A DNA stretch of 64,000 nt from Entophlyctis helioformis (lineage: Eukaryota; Chytridiomycota; Chytridiomycetes; Chytridiales; Chytriomycetaceae), in NCBI GenBank assembly GCA_025526915.1, contig JAHLKH010000050.1, positions 1 to 64,000 of the forward strand. Direction: 5' to 3'. How positions within the stretch are numbered: the stretch's first letter is position 1; each line of letters begins with the position of its first letter. Made by a program: the position numbers and the translations under genes. The notes below the pieces were generated by a model. It was not told where the DNA came from and ran no database searches. It saw only the letters and a list, made by a program, of their open reading frames with translations. Below, one piece after another: positions 33,701 through 46,983 of this stretch.

Positions 33701-36700
33701 TACTTGAGTTTGCGCGTCTGGAACTGGTAGTGGATCTTGCACCAGTTGAGAAGCTTGAGGGTCTTGAGGAACACACGCTCGCACTCGGAGCGTTTCCAGT
33801 TGTACGAATAGACAGACACAGACTCGGATGCAAGCGACACGACGAGAAAGGACGAGCGTTTGTCGTACATGGGGAAGGATGGGACAAAGGGGTCTCCGAA
33901 CATGAACAGATCGTCGAGCTGGTGGTCGGGCAGATTGTGGCGCGACGAGCGCAGACCAGACATGGGCGAGCCAGATGTGGAGCTGGACTCGGATGCTGTG
34001 TCATCGCCAGCAGAATTTTGTCGCATGTGCGGCTGGCGAATGACACTGCTGTGCATCGAATGCACGCTCTCGCGGTCTCGGTCACGCATGACTGACGACG
34101 TCGTGCTGGCAAGGTCCGAGCCAAGTGATCCCTTGCGCTTTGCGCCGTGTGTTGCAATGTGGCTACTGATCGCCGTGGGTGTGCCATTGTTGGCCGTTGC
34201 ATTTGATGCTGCTGCCGCTGCTGCGGATCCAGCAACCGTCGCGGTCCCACGAACAAAGCTCGTGGCTGCCACAATCACGTACTCTTGGGCGTACCCAAGT
34301 CCGGCACTGGCGTTGTTGCTGTCCATGAGATTGTTGACAGATTCGCCAGGTACCATCGGTGTCGCGGGAATACCCATCAATCCTAAAGCGGCTGCTGCTG
34401 CTGTACGACTTAGTGGAGACGCATTGGCAGACGCAGATCCAGAGGCAGCATGGTTGGACAGCGACCGCGACAGAAAGATCTCGAGAGACTCGTGCGGGAG
34501 CGACGCGGTGATGTAGCGCAGCTGTCCACCGGTCCCTGGCAGTCCTCCAACGCCAGTGCCATCGCCTGGCGTACAGTCGCGGGAGAACAGGTACAGCTGT
34601 AATCCTTCTTCTTGGAGCACGTCGAGCATGCCGCTTGCAACAGCATTGAGAGGCAGTTCCGTGGCGACCTTGAATGTCTGGACAGCAGGGTTTCCGGCAG
34701 CTGTCGCCGTCTCAAGCATCTTGGGCAGCACCACCAGCGGCGTTTCAAACTGCGACACGTCGATAAGTGTCTCTGGCTCGCGCGAGAGACCGACATTGCC
34801 GCCGTGGATGCTTGTTAGAGAGCTTGCATATGTAGCGTGATCGATGCCATGACCACCAGTCATGGATGTGAGCATCGTAAAATGCGCTACCATGGACGAC
34901 CCGGTGGTCGGCGGCATTGGGGCTCCAAGCGAGGACTGCTGCAAAAGAGATCCGCGCACACTTGCCGTGCCACCGACTGGTGTCAACTGGTCAATGCTGT
35001 CAAACATCTCGGGCTCGGGCGAGTCAGATCCAGCAGTGTCGTCGCGCAGACTCTCGTGCAATGGCAATGCTGTCCAGTTGGTGCTGCGGAAGTAGGACTC
35101 GACAGCATAGTCGGCCGCCGTGTTTTCAAACAGCGTGCTAATCTTGTCGACCAGAGCGTCCAGGTTCAGTGCACCTGCCGGCGACCATATTTCGAGAACG
35201 ACCTTGAACTCGCCCATCGACTGCTCATTCGCATTGCTGCCACTTGCACCTTTGCCGCCTCTGCCGTCGCTGCTGCTATCCAGCCGCCGTACAACCGGCA
35301 CAAAGTTGTCAAGATCAATGTGCCGCGTGTTCTGCAGAGTGGACACGCCCCTGGACGGAAACATGACACGGCCCTCGCGCGAATACGGAGTGAGCACAAT
35401 GGCCGCAATGCCGTGTCCGACAGCAGTTTCCAGCTGCGAAGAGTATCGCGGCGGCACCGAGTTGTACAGAAACGAGAGATCTCCGACATGCAGCTCGTTG
35501 TACCCGTTGCGCACGCACGCGTCAATGACAGCCTGGCCCGTGCTGCGTTCGTAGTGCGTGAGCAGGGCCGTGGCGACATCGTGGCCAGTCAGCGGCATTG
35601 CAAACGTGAGGAGCGTCTGCCGGAGAAGCAGAAAGAAGAGGTGCGGATTCTCGAGCTCGGGCGGCAGCAAGAATTGGATCGTGCGCAGAGGATCGACGCC
35701 TTTGGAAACAGGAAGGATGAAATCGATATCGGCGCGCGTGAGCTTGGACGAGATGTTGCGTGAGAGAAACGTGCCCAGGACGCCTTGGGTGAGGCCCTGC
35801 AGCCGCGAATGCATCATGTTCACAAACTCGACTGTGATCTCGAGACCTGGCTTGTCAACGCCGTAAACAAGGAGTACGAGCGACTGGTCAACTCGCGACC
35901 GTGAGAGAGAACCGTGGTTTGACGTGTGCTGCTCGACAGCCGAGTTGAGCACTGCCGATGCCGCGGTTCCAGGCGCGACTGTCTCTGGCACTCCAGCAAC
36001 TGTTGGTCTAGCACGGTCTTGCTGCTGCGATGGCGGCTTATAGTTTGATGGCGGCCGTTCGCGTGAATCGACATAAACTGTTGACAGCGGTACCGAAGCA
36101 GGATCATCAACGCCAGGGTCTCCTCCAGCACTTCCAGCAGACGCAGACACGATCGCGGCACTTGAACCACTCGCGGTCGTCTTGGCTGTCTCGGCTACTT
36201 GGATTTGGATGTAAAACACAGACGACTTGGTTGCGTACACAAACAGGCCCTTGCGGTTCGAGACCGACAGCGGCAGAATGGACATGACAATGACGTTGAT
36301 AGCCTGGATCGGCCGCACCCGCCAATGAAACGGAAAGACGTGCTCAAACACGAGCGGACACGCAAAGTGTCCTGGCGGATACTTGGTGCGGCTTGCCATC
36401 AGCATGAGGTCCGGCGTGCCCTTTCCAGGCGACGACGATATCGAGTACTCGGGGTCTGCCATGTCCGCCTGTGATGCCGGCACCAGGAGATCGCTTGCAA
36501 GGTGTGTTTCGTTCAGATCGTGCAGGAGTTTGAGGCGGTTGGCACGCTCGACCGTGCTGCGCACAGCCTCGGCAACGTATCGCACAATGTCCTCGCGCTC
36601 CAGTGGGGTCAGGAAGGCGCAGTAAAAGTAAAAGTGGATGTCGTAGAGGCGGGGGAGCAGAAACGCCCAGTACTTGCGCGGGCTGCGCGAATCGGGCGGA

Positions 36701-39700
36701 CGCACATCCAAGAGGTAGTAGCAGGCCTCGCCGATCTGGTGGATCTCGATATTGGACCGAATGTACTGCGTGAGGCTGCTTCGGAAGAAGCCAAGACACA
36801 CGCCTTGGTCAAGGAAAGACAGTGGGATCTCTAGATGCACGCTGTCGCTGGCAAGGATGCTCTGCAGCTCGGCCGTCGAGTCTGGCATCTTGACGCCATC
36901 GTCTGCATGTCGGGCACGGATCAGAGAGTCGGCGTAGTAAAGGGACGCAGACTCGGGCGGCGTCTTGCCCGCCTGGAGGAGCGATCGGAGGATGCGTTCG
37001 CGGGCCAAATGCTCAATGTTGACCTTGAGCGTCTCAAGAGACTGTCGCATCTTGTCCGAGACTTGCATGGCGCCAAACGCAGCCGCACAGGCTTGTGGGG
37101 ATCTGGCTGTCGTGGCCGGTGCATGTGTTGGTGTTGACGTTGATGCGAATCCAGATTGTGCACGGCTTGTATATGGACCAGACGGCGACACACCAGGGTG
37201 CTCGATCGGTGCCTTGAGGGTCCAGCAGTTGATGCACAGCTGAACCGACCGTTTGGTGCTCTTCCATGTCGGCGTGGAGCTTGCTGAGGACTCTTGTGGC
37301 GAGTTCACGTCAGACGCAGTCGTCCCGTCTGCCAGTCGCTGCTGGGTTTCGAGATCGCGTTGCACCGCCTCGGCGCCAGAGGAATGCTCGTCAGACACAT
37401 CAAGCTCGGCCGGATACGCCAGCGGCAGCGAATGGAACGCAGGCTTCGAAACCGTGACATCGCCGCGCCGGAACTGGCATTCGATGTCGACAAACAGTGG
37501 CGTGTCGGCCGTCTCGACAAGGACGCGGTACTGCTCGATCGCCTCTGGACTGTCGAGATTCGTCAGAACGAGTCTCTGAGATCGACCTGTTGCAGCTTCT
37601 GGCGATCCATTTGCGGCGTGATTGCAGGGCGGAAGCACACCGGGTCTGTAAAACAGAAACTGCGACGCAAACTTGGACGCCGAGCGATCAGAAAGATGCT
37701 CAAAATGCTGCAACAGGATAGCCTCGTAGACGGCGTCTTTGATCTCGGCTTCAGCAGGTGTAGTCGTTGGCCCCGACGGCTCGCCAGTCCCATCGCCAGT
37801 CTCGGCATGTCCGTCATGCGTGGTCGGCTCTGGCTCAGATAAAAGAGACAAACTGCCAAGCGTGCTCTGCCCGCCTTGCATAATGCCGCTCGCTTGCGTG
37901 TTATCGTCCAAAAACCTCCCAGAGTTGCGACGTGCATCCATAACAACCAGGCTGTCCAGGTACGCAGTCAGGTCGATTGTGACCGTTGTCAGCTCGAGCG
38001 CACGGAACGCGCGTCCAACATCCTTTTCGGTCGTGGTCGCGCCTTGCATCAGCGATAGAAAGAGCGTTTTCGCAAAGGCTGCTGCATACGAGCTGTTGAT
38101 GGTGTCCATGAACATGCATGCCTCGGGCGAGAAGCCAGACATGGCCGAAGCAGTGTCCGTGTCCGCCTGAATCCGATCGTGACCAGCAGACGATGCTGTG
38201 GTATTCGAGAATCCCCGCGAATGAGCAACCCTTTGCATGCCAGTAAGCGAGAGAGACGAGGCTGAGGCTGAAGCGGCTACTGCTACGGCCGAAGCGCTTA
38301 TGGACCCGCCAAATGTGGGCAACGACTGCGGGCTAGATCCTGTCGTTGACTCGGGTCCATCCATGACAGACTCTGATGCAGGCAGCACGCCGTCCGAAGC
38401 ACTGCTCTGAAACGTCGAGACCAGGATTGGGACGGTTCCAGCGGGCGGTGTTGCCGTTGATGGTCCGACGGGACGAGCAGTATCCGTGTTTCCCGTCACA
38501 GGATCGTCGTGCTGGCGGCCTCCCTTGGCCAGAAGGAATCCTTGCGGGAGGCGAATAAAACGGCCATCGCTGTCACAGGCAAGACTCGCCAGATACACCG
38601 GGATACCTGGGCGTGCTTTGCTGGTGCTGTCCGATGCAGACGTATCGGCAAATCCAGACACGGGTGCTAATGGAGATCCAGCAGCACCAGGCGACTTGGC
38701 GGCCGAGCGGGGCATTGAGCCGGACACAGGCGAGTCCAAGGGCGACTGCAGCGACGCAGGCCGAGACACCAGCGCACGGCTCACAGGACGCGTGGGTCTT
38801 GTACACTCGAACAGCGTAACCGAAAAATAGTGTGTCTCGTGAAGGCTGGCCTCATCCTGTGGCTGCTCGACGCCTTCAACCGCCATGTCACGTAGCGGGT
38901 GCTCTGCCATCGGAAGCTCGTACACGTGCAGCATCGCGATAATGAACTTGTCGTCATTGACAAACTTGACAAACCCAATCGACTTGGAAATGTTACGGAC
39001 CAGGAACACTGAGCCTCGACGGTACCGATCACAGACGGCCGACCGTAGATGGTCGAGTAGGTCGACTATGCCATGATCAGGATGGGCAACGCCAGACTGA
39101 CGACGCTGAATGGTTGCTGCTTGTCCATGTGGCCATTTGATCACGAGGTTGCTTTGGGCCGACAGCGACTCGGCAAGGAACCCGTACAGGATGGCGTTGG
39201 ATCGCGACGATTGCATCTGGTTGGCCGTGACAGACGTGATTGGGATTGGACACACGGCGGTGAGCAGTTGCACGCCTTGGGTACGACTCTTGGCTTTGGC
39301 AGCATCGCGCGGAACGTGCAGGTGGAACCTAGGAGCATCTGGCGCGTCTTGAGCAACAATGCTGTGCATGCCGCCATACATAACTTCGGGTCCGGACAGC
39401 GTCGCAGGACTCGCTTCGCCGTACGAAAGAACCGGTGGGAGGAATCCAAGCCCGTGAGGTGCATACTTGCTGTGCCACGAAGATGGCAGCTGGCACCAGT
39501 GAAGAGGGGCCATGACGCATTCGGTGGCTTCTTCGAGCGGCTGTCCGTGGACTTCCAGACCATGCACGAGCGGGTCCTCGTCGCAGCCGTCGTCAATGGA
39601 CAGCACATGATACACAGACACGGCAAAGAGAGCGTCCTGGAGCATCGCGGGCAGGTAGAACTGGGTCGCAACAATTTGGCAGTCATGCGGGTCGTATGCA

Positions 39701-42700
39701 CTCTGCAGTCTCTCGACCGTCGCTCGGTCCAACGGCTTGTGGTTGATGACGCTGCCATGACCAATCTCCTGGATGTACTCGAATGCAAAGACGCGTGCCA
39801 GAAGGTTGCGGTCCTGCTCGCCAAAGTAGAGCGCCAGGTCGTTGTAGTACTCTGTGTAATCCTCCTGGCTGTCGTCCATGCCCATGCATCCAAAGTTTCC
39901 GTCGACATGATGCTCGCTGGATTTGCCCGCGTGGAGAAGCGGCTCGACCCACAACTCGGTGACAAACAGCAGCTGTTCTGCGTTCCACAAGAGCACAAAC
40001 TGCACGGCACATGGACGCTCCGTGTTGTTTCCGGCACACACATCCATCTCGCGGTAGAAGGTGACGCAGCCGGGCACTTCGGACACCGGAATAAACATGT
40101 CGTCCAGACGCGAGTTGTACAAGAGCATGAACGCCTGCTGCTGGATGCGCTCGATCATCGAAGAGTGCTCAAAGGACGACCGTGCCTGCTCCTCAATGTC
40201 TGCAAACCACACCCAGCGTCGCAGTCGCAGATACGGCCTGGATGCCAGAGACTGGAGTCGGAAGGCGGATTCAAACGATAATGGCGGCCGCAACAAAGGT
40301 GGCGAGTGTGATGGCGTCTCTTGCAGAGGTGTATTGCCGGCAAGCCCGCCAATCCCTCTCGAGTCTTTCAGTGCAGGCAGAGCATCGTGCTGCTGCTGCC
40401 GCCCCTGCTGTTCCTGCTGCTGTTGAGACCGCGTCGCCAATGCGAGCGGCTGCAGATCATACCGAACCATAAGCTTGTGAATCGGCTTCTGGCAGACAAC
40501 CAGCGGTCGGATCGAAAAGTTGATGGATCGGCTCGTATGCTCAACGCTGGACAGCTTGCTCGTTAGCTCGGCTACCAGCTTCCGCCGGCCACTTGCGCCG
40601 ACCGCAAACGAGTACATGGACAGCAGGATCAGACACTCTGTCTCCCAATTGAGATGCAGTAAACAGAACCCAGTTGGTACAGGACTGTCCGGGTTCCCAA
40701 ACACAAACTTGATATAGTTGGTCTTGGGTAAGCACCATCTGGACAAGAACGTCGACAAGCAGTATGTGGCCACTTGACGACGCTTCTGAGATGACTTTTG
40801 TCGGTCGGAGATGAAGCTGATGGCGCGGTCGCCAGGGTTGCGCTGTGACGATGTTGAGCGCAGAATGATGGGGCACTTCCACTCGTCGAGGACAAAAGGC
40901 CGCTCGAGGATAGACTGCGTGAGAAACTGCCAATAGTTGCTCGGCACGTCGGCAATCGAATGGTATCCAGGGAACTGGTCTGTATGTAGCGGTAGGCCGC
41001 TTGCAGATGAACGGGTTGAATGCGAGGAGCGGTGATCAGCGCGCGCTGGTCCCACCAGAGCCAACGTTTGGCGCGAGTTGAAGGCCGAGAAGACCTTGTG
41101 TCATGACGAAATGCACATCAGCGCTGTGTTTCGCATAAGCTAGCTGGACTCTGGCAACATACCTTGATGGCGTCATCTGCGTCCGAGACGGCCTTGAGGA
41201 AGGCGTTCAGCTGCATGAGCTTTCCGTGGAAACTGCTCTGTGTGCCATCAAGCTGCTCAAAGCTCTGCACGTTGATGAACAGCATAGCAAACGCGTGATG
41301 TGCCAGCACATTCAATTCGATCTTGAGCGGCTTGGACAGGACAGAATGCTGTGCAAGTGGTCGAGCAGTTCCTGGATCGCTGATGGGCCACGACAGCTTG
41401 ATCGTGTACTGAATCGTCACATTCATGAGCCACGGCATGGCCATGATGATCTCGATGCGGTCGTTGGCGCGGCTACTCTTACGGTACGAGTGGATGCTCT
41501 GGACTCGGAATCCTTCTCGCAGACGTGCGGCCATCAAGTCGGCCAGCCGAACTTGGGGAACCATATAGTCTCGGTATCCGCACAATATCTCTGCAATGAC
41601 GGGCGGCTTGGATATGGGCGACCATGGAAAAGCCATTTCTTCCGAGGTGATATTTTCGCCAGGATCGATGCGCGTGTTGATATGTCGTGATCTGGGCGTG
41701 TCGACTGGTCTCAACCGAATCCCACCAGTTACCGGGAGCTGAAAATGTGTGGCGTCGCTGTCAAGCTTGCGCTCAAGCTGAAACTCGCGAAAGACAAACA
41801 TGCGATGAAAGAAGTTGGCGTTGAACAGCTGCGCGGCCTGCAGGCTTTGGTGTGGGGCGTGTGCGCTCTGATTCGATGCAGATGTTGACGAGGCCATGAA
41901 TGGCGCTGGCGACATTAGAAAGGAAGAGCCTCCCTGTGTTGACGCTGACGCAGGGAATCCAGGGCCTGGATGCGACGAGCCTGGCGCAGAGGGAGGGATG
42001 CCACCAATGCTTGCATCGAGAGGATCGGTTGTCTCGGCAATGTACGGACAGTCGGATGCGTACACAAACACGCCGTTGAGGGCCTGGGCCAGAAAGTGCA
42101 GGAACTCTGTGTTGGGGACGTGGCCAAAGTTGACATCGGGAGAAAAGCCATTGGCAGAGCCGACCTGGACAATGTTGACGCGAGTGTAGTCTCGAGTGAT
42201 CTTGCGGCAAATGTCGCGCGGAATGTCGTCTTTGGACCCCCACTCGGGCGAAACGCCGTCGGTGATGTAGATGATGGCAGGCATCGCATCGCTTGGAAGA
42301 AGCTCGAGAGCAAGCAAACCAGCATCAAGCGTGCTGAATGAATTGCGAGTGCTGAACCGCTGCGTGTCTTGTGCACCCGAGGCAGGATTGGCTGTTCCCG
42401 ATCCGCTTGGAAGAAAACTGCTGCCGCCATGGTTGGGATGTGATCCTGCTTCAGCACCATTGCCGCCCATTCCCATTTTCTCAAGGCTCTCGATTGTGAG
42501 CTCGAGATGGACTTCGTTGGGAAGCACGCCGGCAGTGGCAAGCTTGGCAGGATCCTTTGATTTACGCAGACCCCGGGCAAGCAGCACGTTCTCGAAGCCA
42601 ATGATTGCGTCGTACAGCTTTTCAGCAACAGCCATGATGTTGCGAGTTGTGATGGTGACTTCTTGCAAGAGGACGCGAAGGGGCAGATCTTCGGAACCCG

Positions 42701-43797
42701 ACACGGTGGAGTGGCCTGCATTTCCGGCATCTGCAATGACGGTGACGATGAGCTCTGGCTCAATAAGCTCGCTAGGACCACCCCACGGACGCGAAATTAG
42801 AAAGGGACGGACGAGACCGTCAAAACACTTGCAGATCCTGCCATTGCATCAGCGCGCAGAGGACGATCAGTTGAGTGCCATCCATGGACAGAACGAGCGA
42901 GCCGGCTTACGTATCAAAGGCAGTGGAGACGTGCACTTTTGGTCTTCCTGATGTATCAACAATGGCCATGGACGGCGACGTGTCAACGAGCACCACAAGC
43001 CGGTGCTTGGAAGCAAAGGTCAAAATAGACGTTGCAGAGGTGACACGCAGCTGCTGAGCATTGTCCCAAATCTGCTGCATCTGCGCCTGCTCTGTGGATC
43101 CAGCATGCTGCTGGTGGTGCCGCTGGTGAGGCTGGCTGAATGCCGAAGGAGCGGTGTGTGGCATGGTGTATGGCGAGTCTTGGTTGTGTCGCAGCCAAGG
43201 CACCGAGTACGAATCCACAGAAAAGTCCATGACGGCCAGGTTCTCTGTCTTGGAGCGCGGCCGTGGGATGGACGTCAGCAGGACAGCAGGGCCAGCTCAG
43301 TGGCGACAGACGCACCTCCAGCTCTGCGACGGTGCGAGGCACAAACATGTGTCGCAGCACCCACGCGCTCACGTCGGTGCGAGTGAACAGACTTGGGTTC
43401 TTGATGCGCAGCACAACAACCTTGGGCTCGAGCACCGCAGGCACCGGCGTCGTATTGGCTGGACCGGATGGGTGCTGTGCCTGTCGAGGCCGTGGCGGAA
43501 GTGACGCTCGCTCGGGCTGTGCCTGGTCGGTCTGTGCGTGGTGAGTCTGTCACGTTTCTGGCCAGCCAGACTGTCGTCTACAGCGCATACCTCGTCCAGA
43601 CCCTGTCCGTGCGGCTGCTCGTGCGGCTGCGCCTGCTGTGGGCTGGTTTGCTCAGACTGCCCGCCATTAGAAAGCATGTCTGCCATGCGCAAGGCCGCCT
43701 CGCCCAGGTGCGCCTCAGCGACAGTCGCTGTGCATTCAGCGACAGTTGCGCTCGCTGCCATGGGTTGATCGTGCTCTGTGTCCATCATCGCGTCCAA
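30727..43797 (-). CDS. SZT2: SZT2-like giant protein (KICSTOR scaffold homolog)
   Basis: Homolog of SZT2, the scaffold of KICSTOR, which anchors GATOR1 to lysosomes so that amino-acid starvation can inhibit TORC1. The gene is about 13 kb and encodes about 4,200 aa (human about 3,430). Exon 1 starts at about 43797; later exons are 43230-42907, 42837-41163, 41094-about 33315 (unbroken for 2,590 codons), then the tail to TAG 30727-30729. Anchors in human order: KVVVLRIKNPSLFTRTDVSA near the start, HRLVVLVDTSPSMAIVDTSG, FDGLVRPFLIS, LALELLPSDAMPAIIYITDG, VQVGSANGFSPDVNFGHVPN, and SYDFHLRYVHDKLRASSLPM followed by ARNRILHGRYRVG in the C-terminal fifth. Exon phases at 42907/42837 and 41163/41094 fit exactly. 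One-base frame changes occur near 33315, 32530 and 32260. The last intron is only about 44 nt (ATT|GTGCGT...GACTAAT...GACAG). Confidence 0.85.
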
Positions 43798-43840
43798 ATG
43801 GTGGTCAAAGCAACTGCGTGTTTAATAGCATACATCGTTA

Positions 43841-46064
43841 TCAGACAACCGCAACAGCGGCAAAGTTGGTGGTCTTGCCAGCAGCGATCAGGTTGAAGGC
43901 ATCAGCCTGCGCGCCGGTCTTGAAGGGCTGGGCCTTGAAGGCATCGGCACCCTTGAGGCAGAGGGTCTTGCAGTCGCCCTGAACCTGGCCACAGATACGA
44001 TCAAGCAGAATGGCGCCGTTCTGGGCACTGCCGCCACGGCCGCTGATCTGGAAGGAAGTCTCGCGACGTCCATCAAAGCCAGTACCAAACTCGAGCGTGG
44101 GAAGGTTGCACTGAGCAGCAAGAGCGGCAGGCTGGTTGTTGTTGTTCTGCTGGTTACCGTTGTTACCGCCCTGAGCGGGAGGAGCACCGATGGTGTTGCC
44201 CTGGTTGTCACGTGGCTGGATCTCCTTGAAGTTGGTCTGGACACCAGCAGCGACCGCGTTGAACGCATCAGCCTGCGCGCCGGTCTTGGGCGGCTGGGCC
44301 TTGAAGGCATCGGCACCCTTGAGGCAGAGGGTCTTGCAGTCGCCCTGAGCCTGGTTGCAGATGCGCTCGATGATGATGGCGCCGTTCTGGGCAGTGCCTG
44401 GCACGCCGATGATCTGGAACGACGTCTCACGGCGGCCCTGGAAACCAGCACCAAACTCGACCGCGGGGAGCTTGCACTTGGCAATCAGATCGTTGCCGCC
44501 GGCCTGCTGGTTGTTGCCGTTGTTGTTGCCGCCCTGAGCAGGAGGAGCGCCGATGAGGTTGCCCTGGTTGTCGCGCGGCTGGATCTCCTTGAAGTTGGTG
44601 GTGATGCCAAACACCTTGTTGAACGCGTCAGCCTGAGCACCGGTCTTGTCCTTCTCGGCGGCGAACGCGGCGGCGGCAGGGATGCACAGGTCCTGAGTCG
44701 CCTTGGGAGCCTTGCAGCGGTCACGGAGCTGGTCGCAGAGAGCACGGACAATGATGTTGCCGTTCTGGGCCGACGACTGCGAGAACGAGTCCTTGTTCAC
44801 AACCTCGAAGGCAGTCTCCTTGCGGCCATCGATGTTGAGGCCGAAGCGGATGGTCGGAGGCTTGCACGAGCCAAAGTCGATGTTGCCAGTGTTGGCGGCA
44901 GCAGGGGGAGCAACAGGGGGAGCAGCGGGCTTGTCGTTGTTGGCAGCACCGAGACCACCGGCAGCAGCACCAGGGTTGGCGCACGACGAAAAGTCAATGA
45001 CGGTCACGGTCACGGTCACGATGCCGTCAGCACCAGTCTTGGTGGCAGTGGATGTCTTTTGGCCCGTGGTCGGGGTCGCGTTGTTGCCGCCCGTGGCAGC
45101 AGCGGCACCACCGGCAGCGGCACCACCACCACCGCCACCGAGCTTGGCCAGGAGATCGGCCTTGGAAATGGACGGGACTGCCTTGGACTTGCCGTTGGTG
45201 AGCGTCGCCTGCGTGATGCAGTCGATCGCCTGGCCCTTCACGACCTTGCGGCCAAAGAAGTCGCCGTCGGTGTCGGCCGTCACGGGGAAGTTGTCGCAAG
45301 TGTTGCCGCGCGCAGTCGGGTCGCCGAGCTGGCCGGGAACAAACGTCGACGTCTGCAGAGCGAGGTCGGCAGCCTGGTCGGCCGTGAAGCCGAGCTTGAC
45401 AAGGTTCTGGGCGAGCTTGGTCTGCGTGTCGGCGTTGGTCGACTTGCCGAGATCCGATGCGGGGTCCTGGATCTGGGTGAGACCAGCGAGCTCGGCGCTG
45501 GATGGGGGAAGAGTGGCAGAGGGAGAGAGTAGCAGAGTGACAGAGGGCATGCGTCAGCAACCACATTGTGCAAGAGCCTGCAGCCAACCGATCACAGCAA
45601 GCCAGCAAGCCAGCCAGCCAGCAAGACAGCCACCAAAAACGCGCGACTCACTTGCGAGGAGCCTTCTTGCAGACGTCCTGAGCGAGACCAACGCCGTTGG
45701 TATTGCGCTCAAGGATGCGGAACTGCATGCAAGTGGCGATCTCGTTCTTGTCGCCGCCGTTCTTCTTGGCGTTGTCGATACAAGCATCGGCAAGGTTCTG
45801 CTGGACACAGACGGCGTCCTTCAAGTCGGCAGGCAGGTCGGCGTTCTGCTCGAACAGCTTGACGTTGGCTGCGAGGCCGAGCGTGCCAAAGACGGCGTCG
45901 ACCTTGCGCACAAAGGGGTCGTTGTTGCCGCCCTTGTTGAGGACGGCACGCGTGGCGACAATGAGCACTTCGTGCGAGTGCTCCTGGGGAACCTCACGGC
46001 GGACGAGCGTGGGGGCGGCGTTGGCGGCCGTGGCAGCGAGAGCGAGAACAAGAGTGGTGAACAT
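43841..46064 (-). CDS. Secreted modular protein, copy 1 (inverted-repeat arm)
   Basis: Secreted protein of unknown function. Exon 1 (46064-45652) encodes a signal peptide (MFTTLVLALAATAANAAP) followed by LVRREV, a possible Kex2-type site, and a Cys-containing helical domain. Exon 2 (45497-43841) continues it (AELAGLTQIQDPASDLGKST), then a Gly/Ala/Thr linker and three ~135-aa modules. Module A starts IDFGSCKPPTIRFGLNIDGR and reads ALCDQLRDRCK, QDLCIPAAAAF and KTGAQADAFNKVFGITTNF. Two divergent modules start LIAKCKLPAVEFGAGFQGRR and LAAQCNLPTLEFGTGFDGRR. Modules are separated by Asn/Gln/Pro linkers (APPAQGGNNNGNNQQ) and each has four cysteines. The module resembles secreted repeat proteins seen in mushrooms (IxFGxGxDGRxExxF...KTGxxADAFN, from memory). 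Stop TGA 43841-43843. A near-identical partner lies at 57291 in opposite orientation. Confidence 0.85.
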
Positions 46065-46163
46065 GGCTTGTAGGTGGATACACTAGAGATTTACAAGTGC
46101 TGATGATGTGAACGACAGGCGGGGGCGACCGCAGCTTTTATGGCCGCGATCTGTGCGGCGCGA
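44490..46163 (-). repeat. Inverted-repeat arm 1
   Basis: About 1.67 kb nearly identical to the reverse complement of 57192-58865. It covers the promoter (from CGCCGCACAGATCGCGG), exon 1, the intron and exon 2 through the first module. Similarity stops after GNNQQ, where module composition differs. Confidence 0.85.
46135..46141 (-). promoter_or_regulatory. TATA-like box ATAAAAG of modular gene copy 1
   Basis: ATAAAAG on the minus strand, about 71 bp before the ATG at 46064. It is identical in position to the box of the inverted copy at 57213. Confidence 0.6.
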
Positions 46164-46164
46164 A

Positions 46165-46916
46165 ATGCCACCAAATTTGCGGCTTTGGTGCCACACAAGA
46201 GCACAGGATGGACAACTGACAAGGCCACCGGCGCCACCGCTGCAGATTCAACGGCCGAGAACGGCCGAGAACGGCGGCGAGCGGCCGAGAGGTTGCGGCC
46301 AACTTGACGTCACCGTCACAGTCAATGGCCGCAAGGTGAACAGGCTACAGCAAATCAGGCAAAGCATTGCAGTTTGGCCGACGTGCATGCATCCGAGCTG
46401 ACCGGGCAGCACTTGGCTGCATCTCCTGGTCCGTCCAAGCGAGCCGACGGCTTGCTGGAGAGCAGTTGCATAAGGAACAGTCATTGCGGTTGTTGGACGC
46501 CTCTGCGGGAGAGACGAGTGACACTTGAGGGCTGACTGGCATTGTCGAGCGGATGCCGTTTAGGTCACAACAAGATGCAACGACCTGCGGGCGATGGTGA
46601 CTTTGCACCATAACATCTGATAGTGGTGCAGTGCCAGTCAGTCAGGCTCTGGCGCAGCTAGCGAGGCACGACACCAACAGCGACCTGAGCATCCCAGATC
46701 TGAGTGTCTGTGCGGGATGCCTGAATCTGAGACATGTGAATGCCACTTGCCAGCAGATGGCGATGCAGCTGTTCTCCAGCCGCTGATCCGACCTCCGACT
46801 CTTAATTACGACAATAAGCTCTTGCTCCGATGGGGATGTGGTGCTGGGCATATGGCTTGGCAGCGTTGGCGTTCACGAATTAAGGCTCGACGAGTTTGTC
46901 CGCAGACCCAGCGCAG
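46165..46916. other. Intergenic, divergent promoters of modular copy 1 and expansin-like gene
   Basis: About 750 bp. It includes short GGCCGAGAAC direct repeats (about 46252-46290). No gene supported. Confidence 0.6.
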
Positions 46917-46925
46917 TACAAAAGG
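46917..46925 (+). promoter_or_regulatory. TATA-like box TACAAAAGG of expansin-like gene
   Basis: TACAAAAGG about 60 bp upstream of the ATG at 46984, similar in sequence and spacing to boxes of the other secreted genes here. Confidence 0.45.
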
Positions 46926-46983
46926 ATGAGTGTGCACCCGCCTCCTCCAGACCAGCATCAGTCCAGCACACACCAGCACTCCA

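Noticed and set aside
39073..40281. 402-codon plus-strand open frame inside SZT2
   Set aside because: Lies wholly within the conserved minus-strand SZT2 exon; its residues match nothing and composition is shadow-like (Arg/His/Val-rich).
44703..46073. 456-codon open frame antisense to modular copy 1 (and its partner 57282-58724 in arm 2)
   Set aside because: It spans an intron and the signal peptide of the sense gene, has no coherent domain, and is explained by codon bias.
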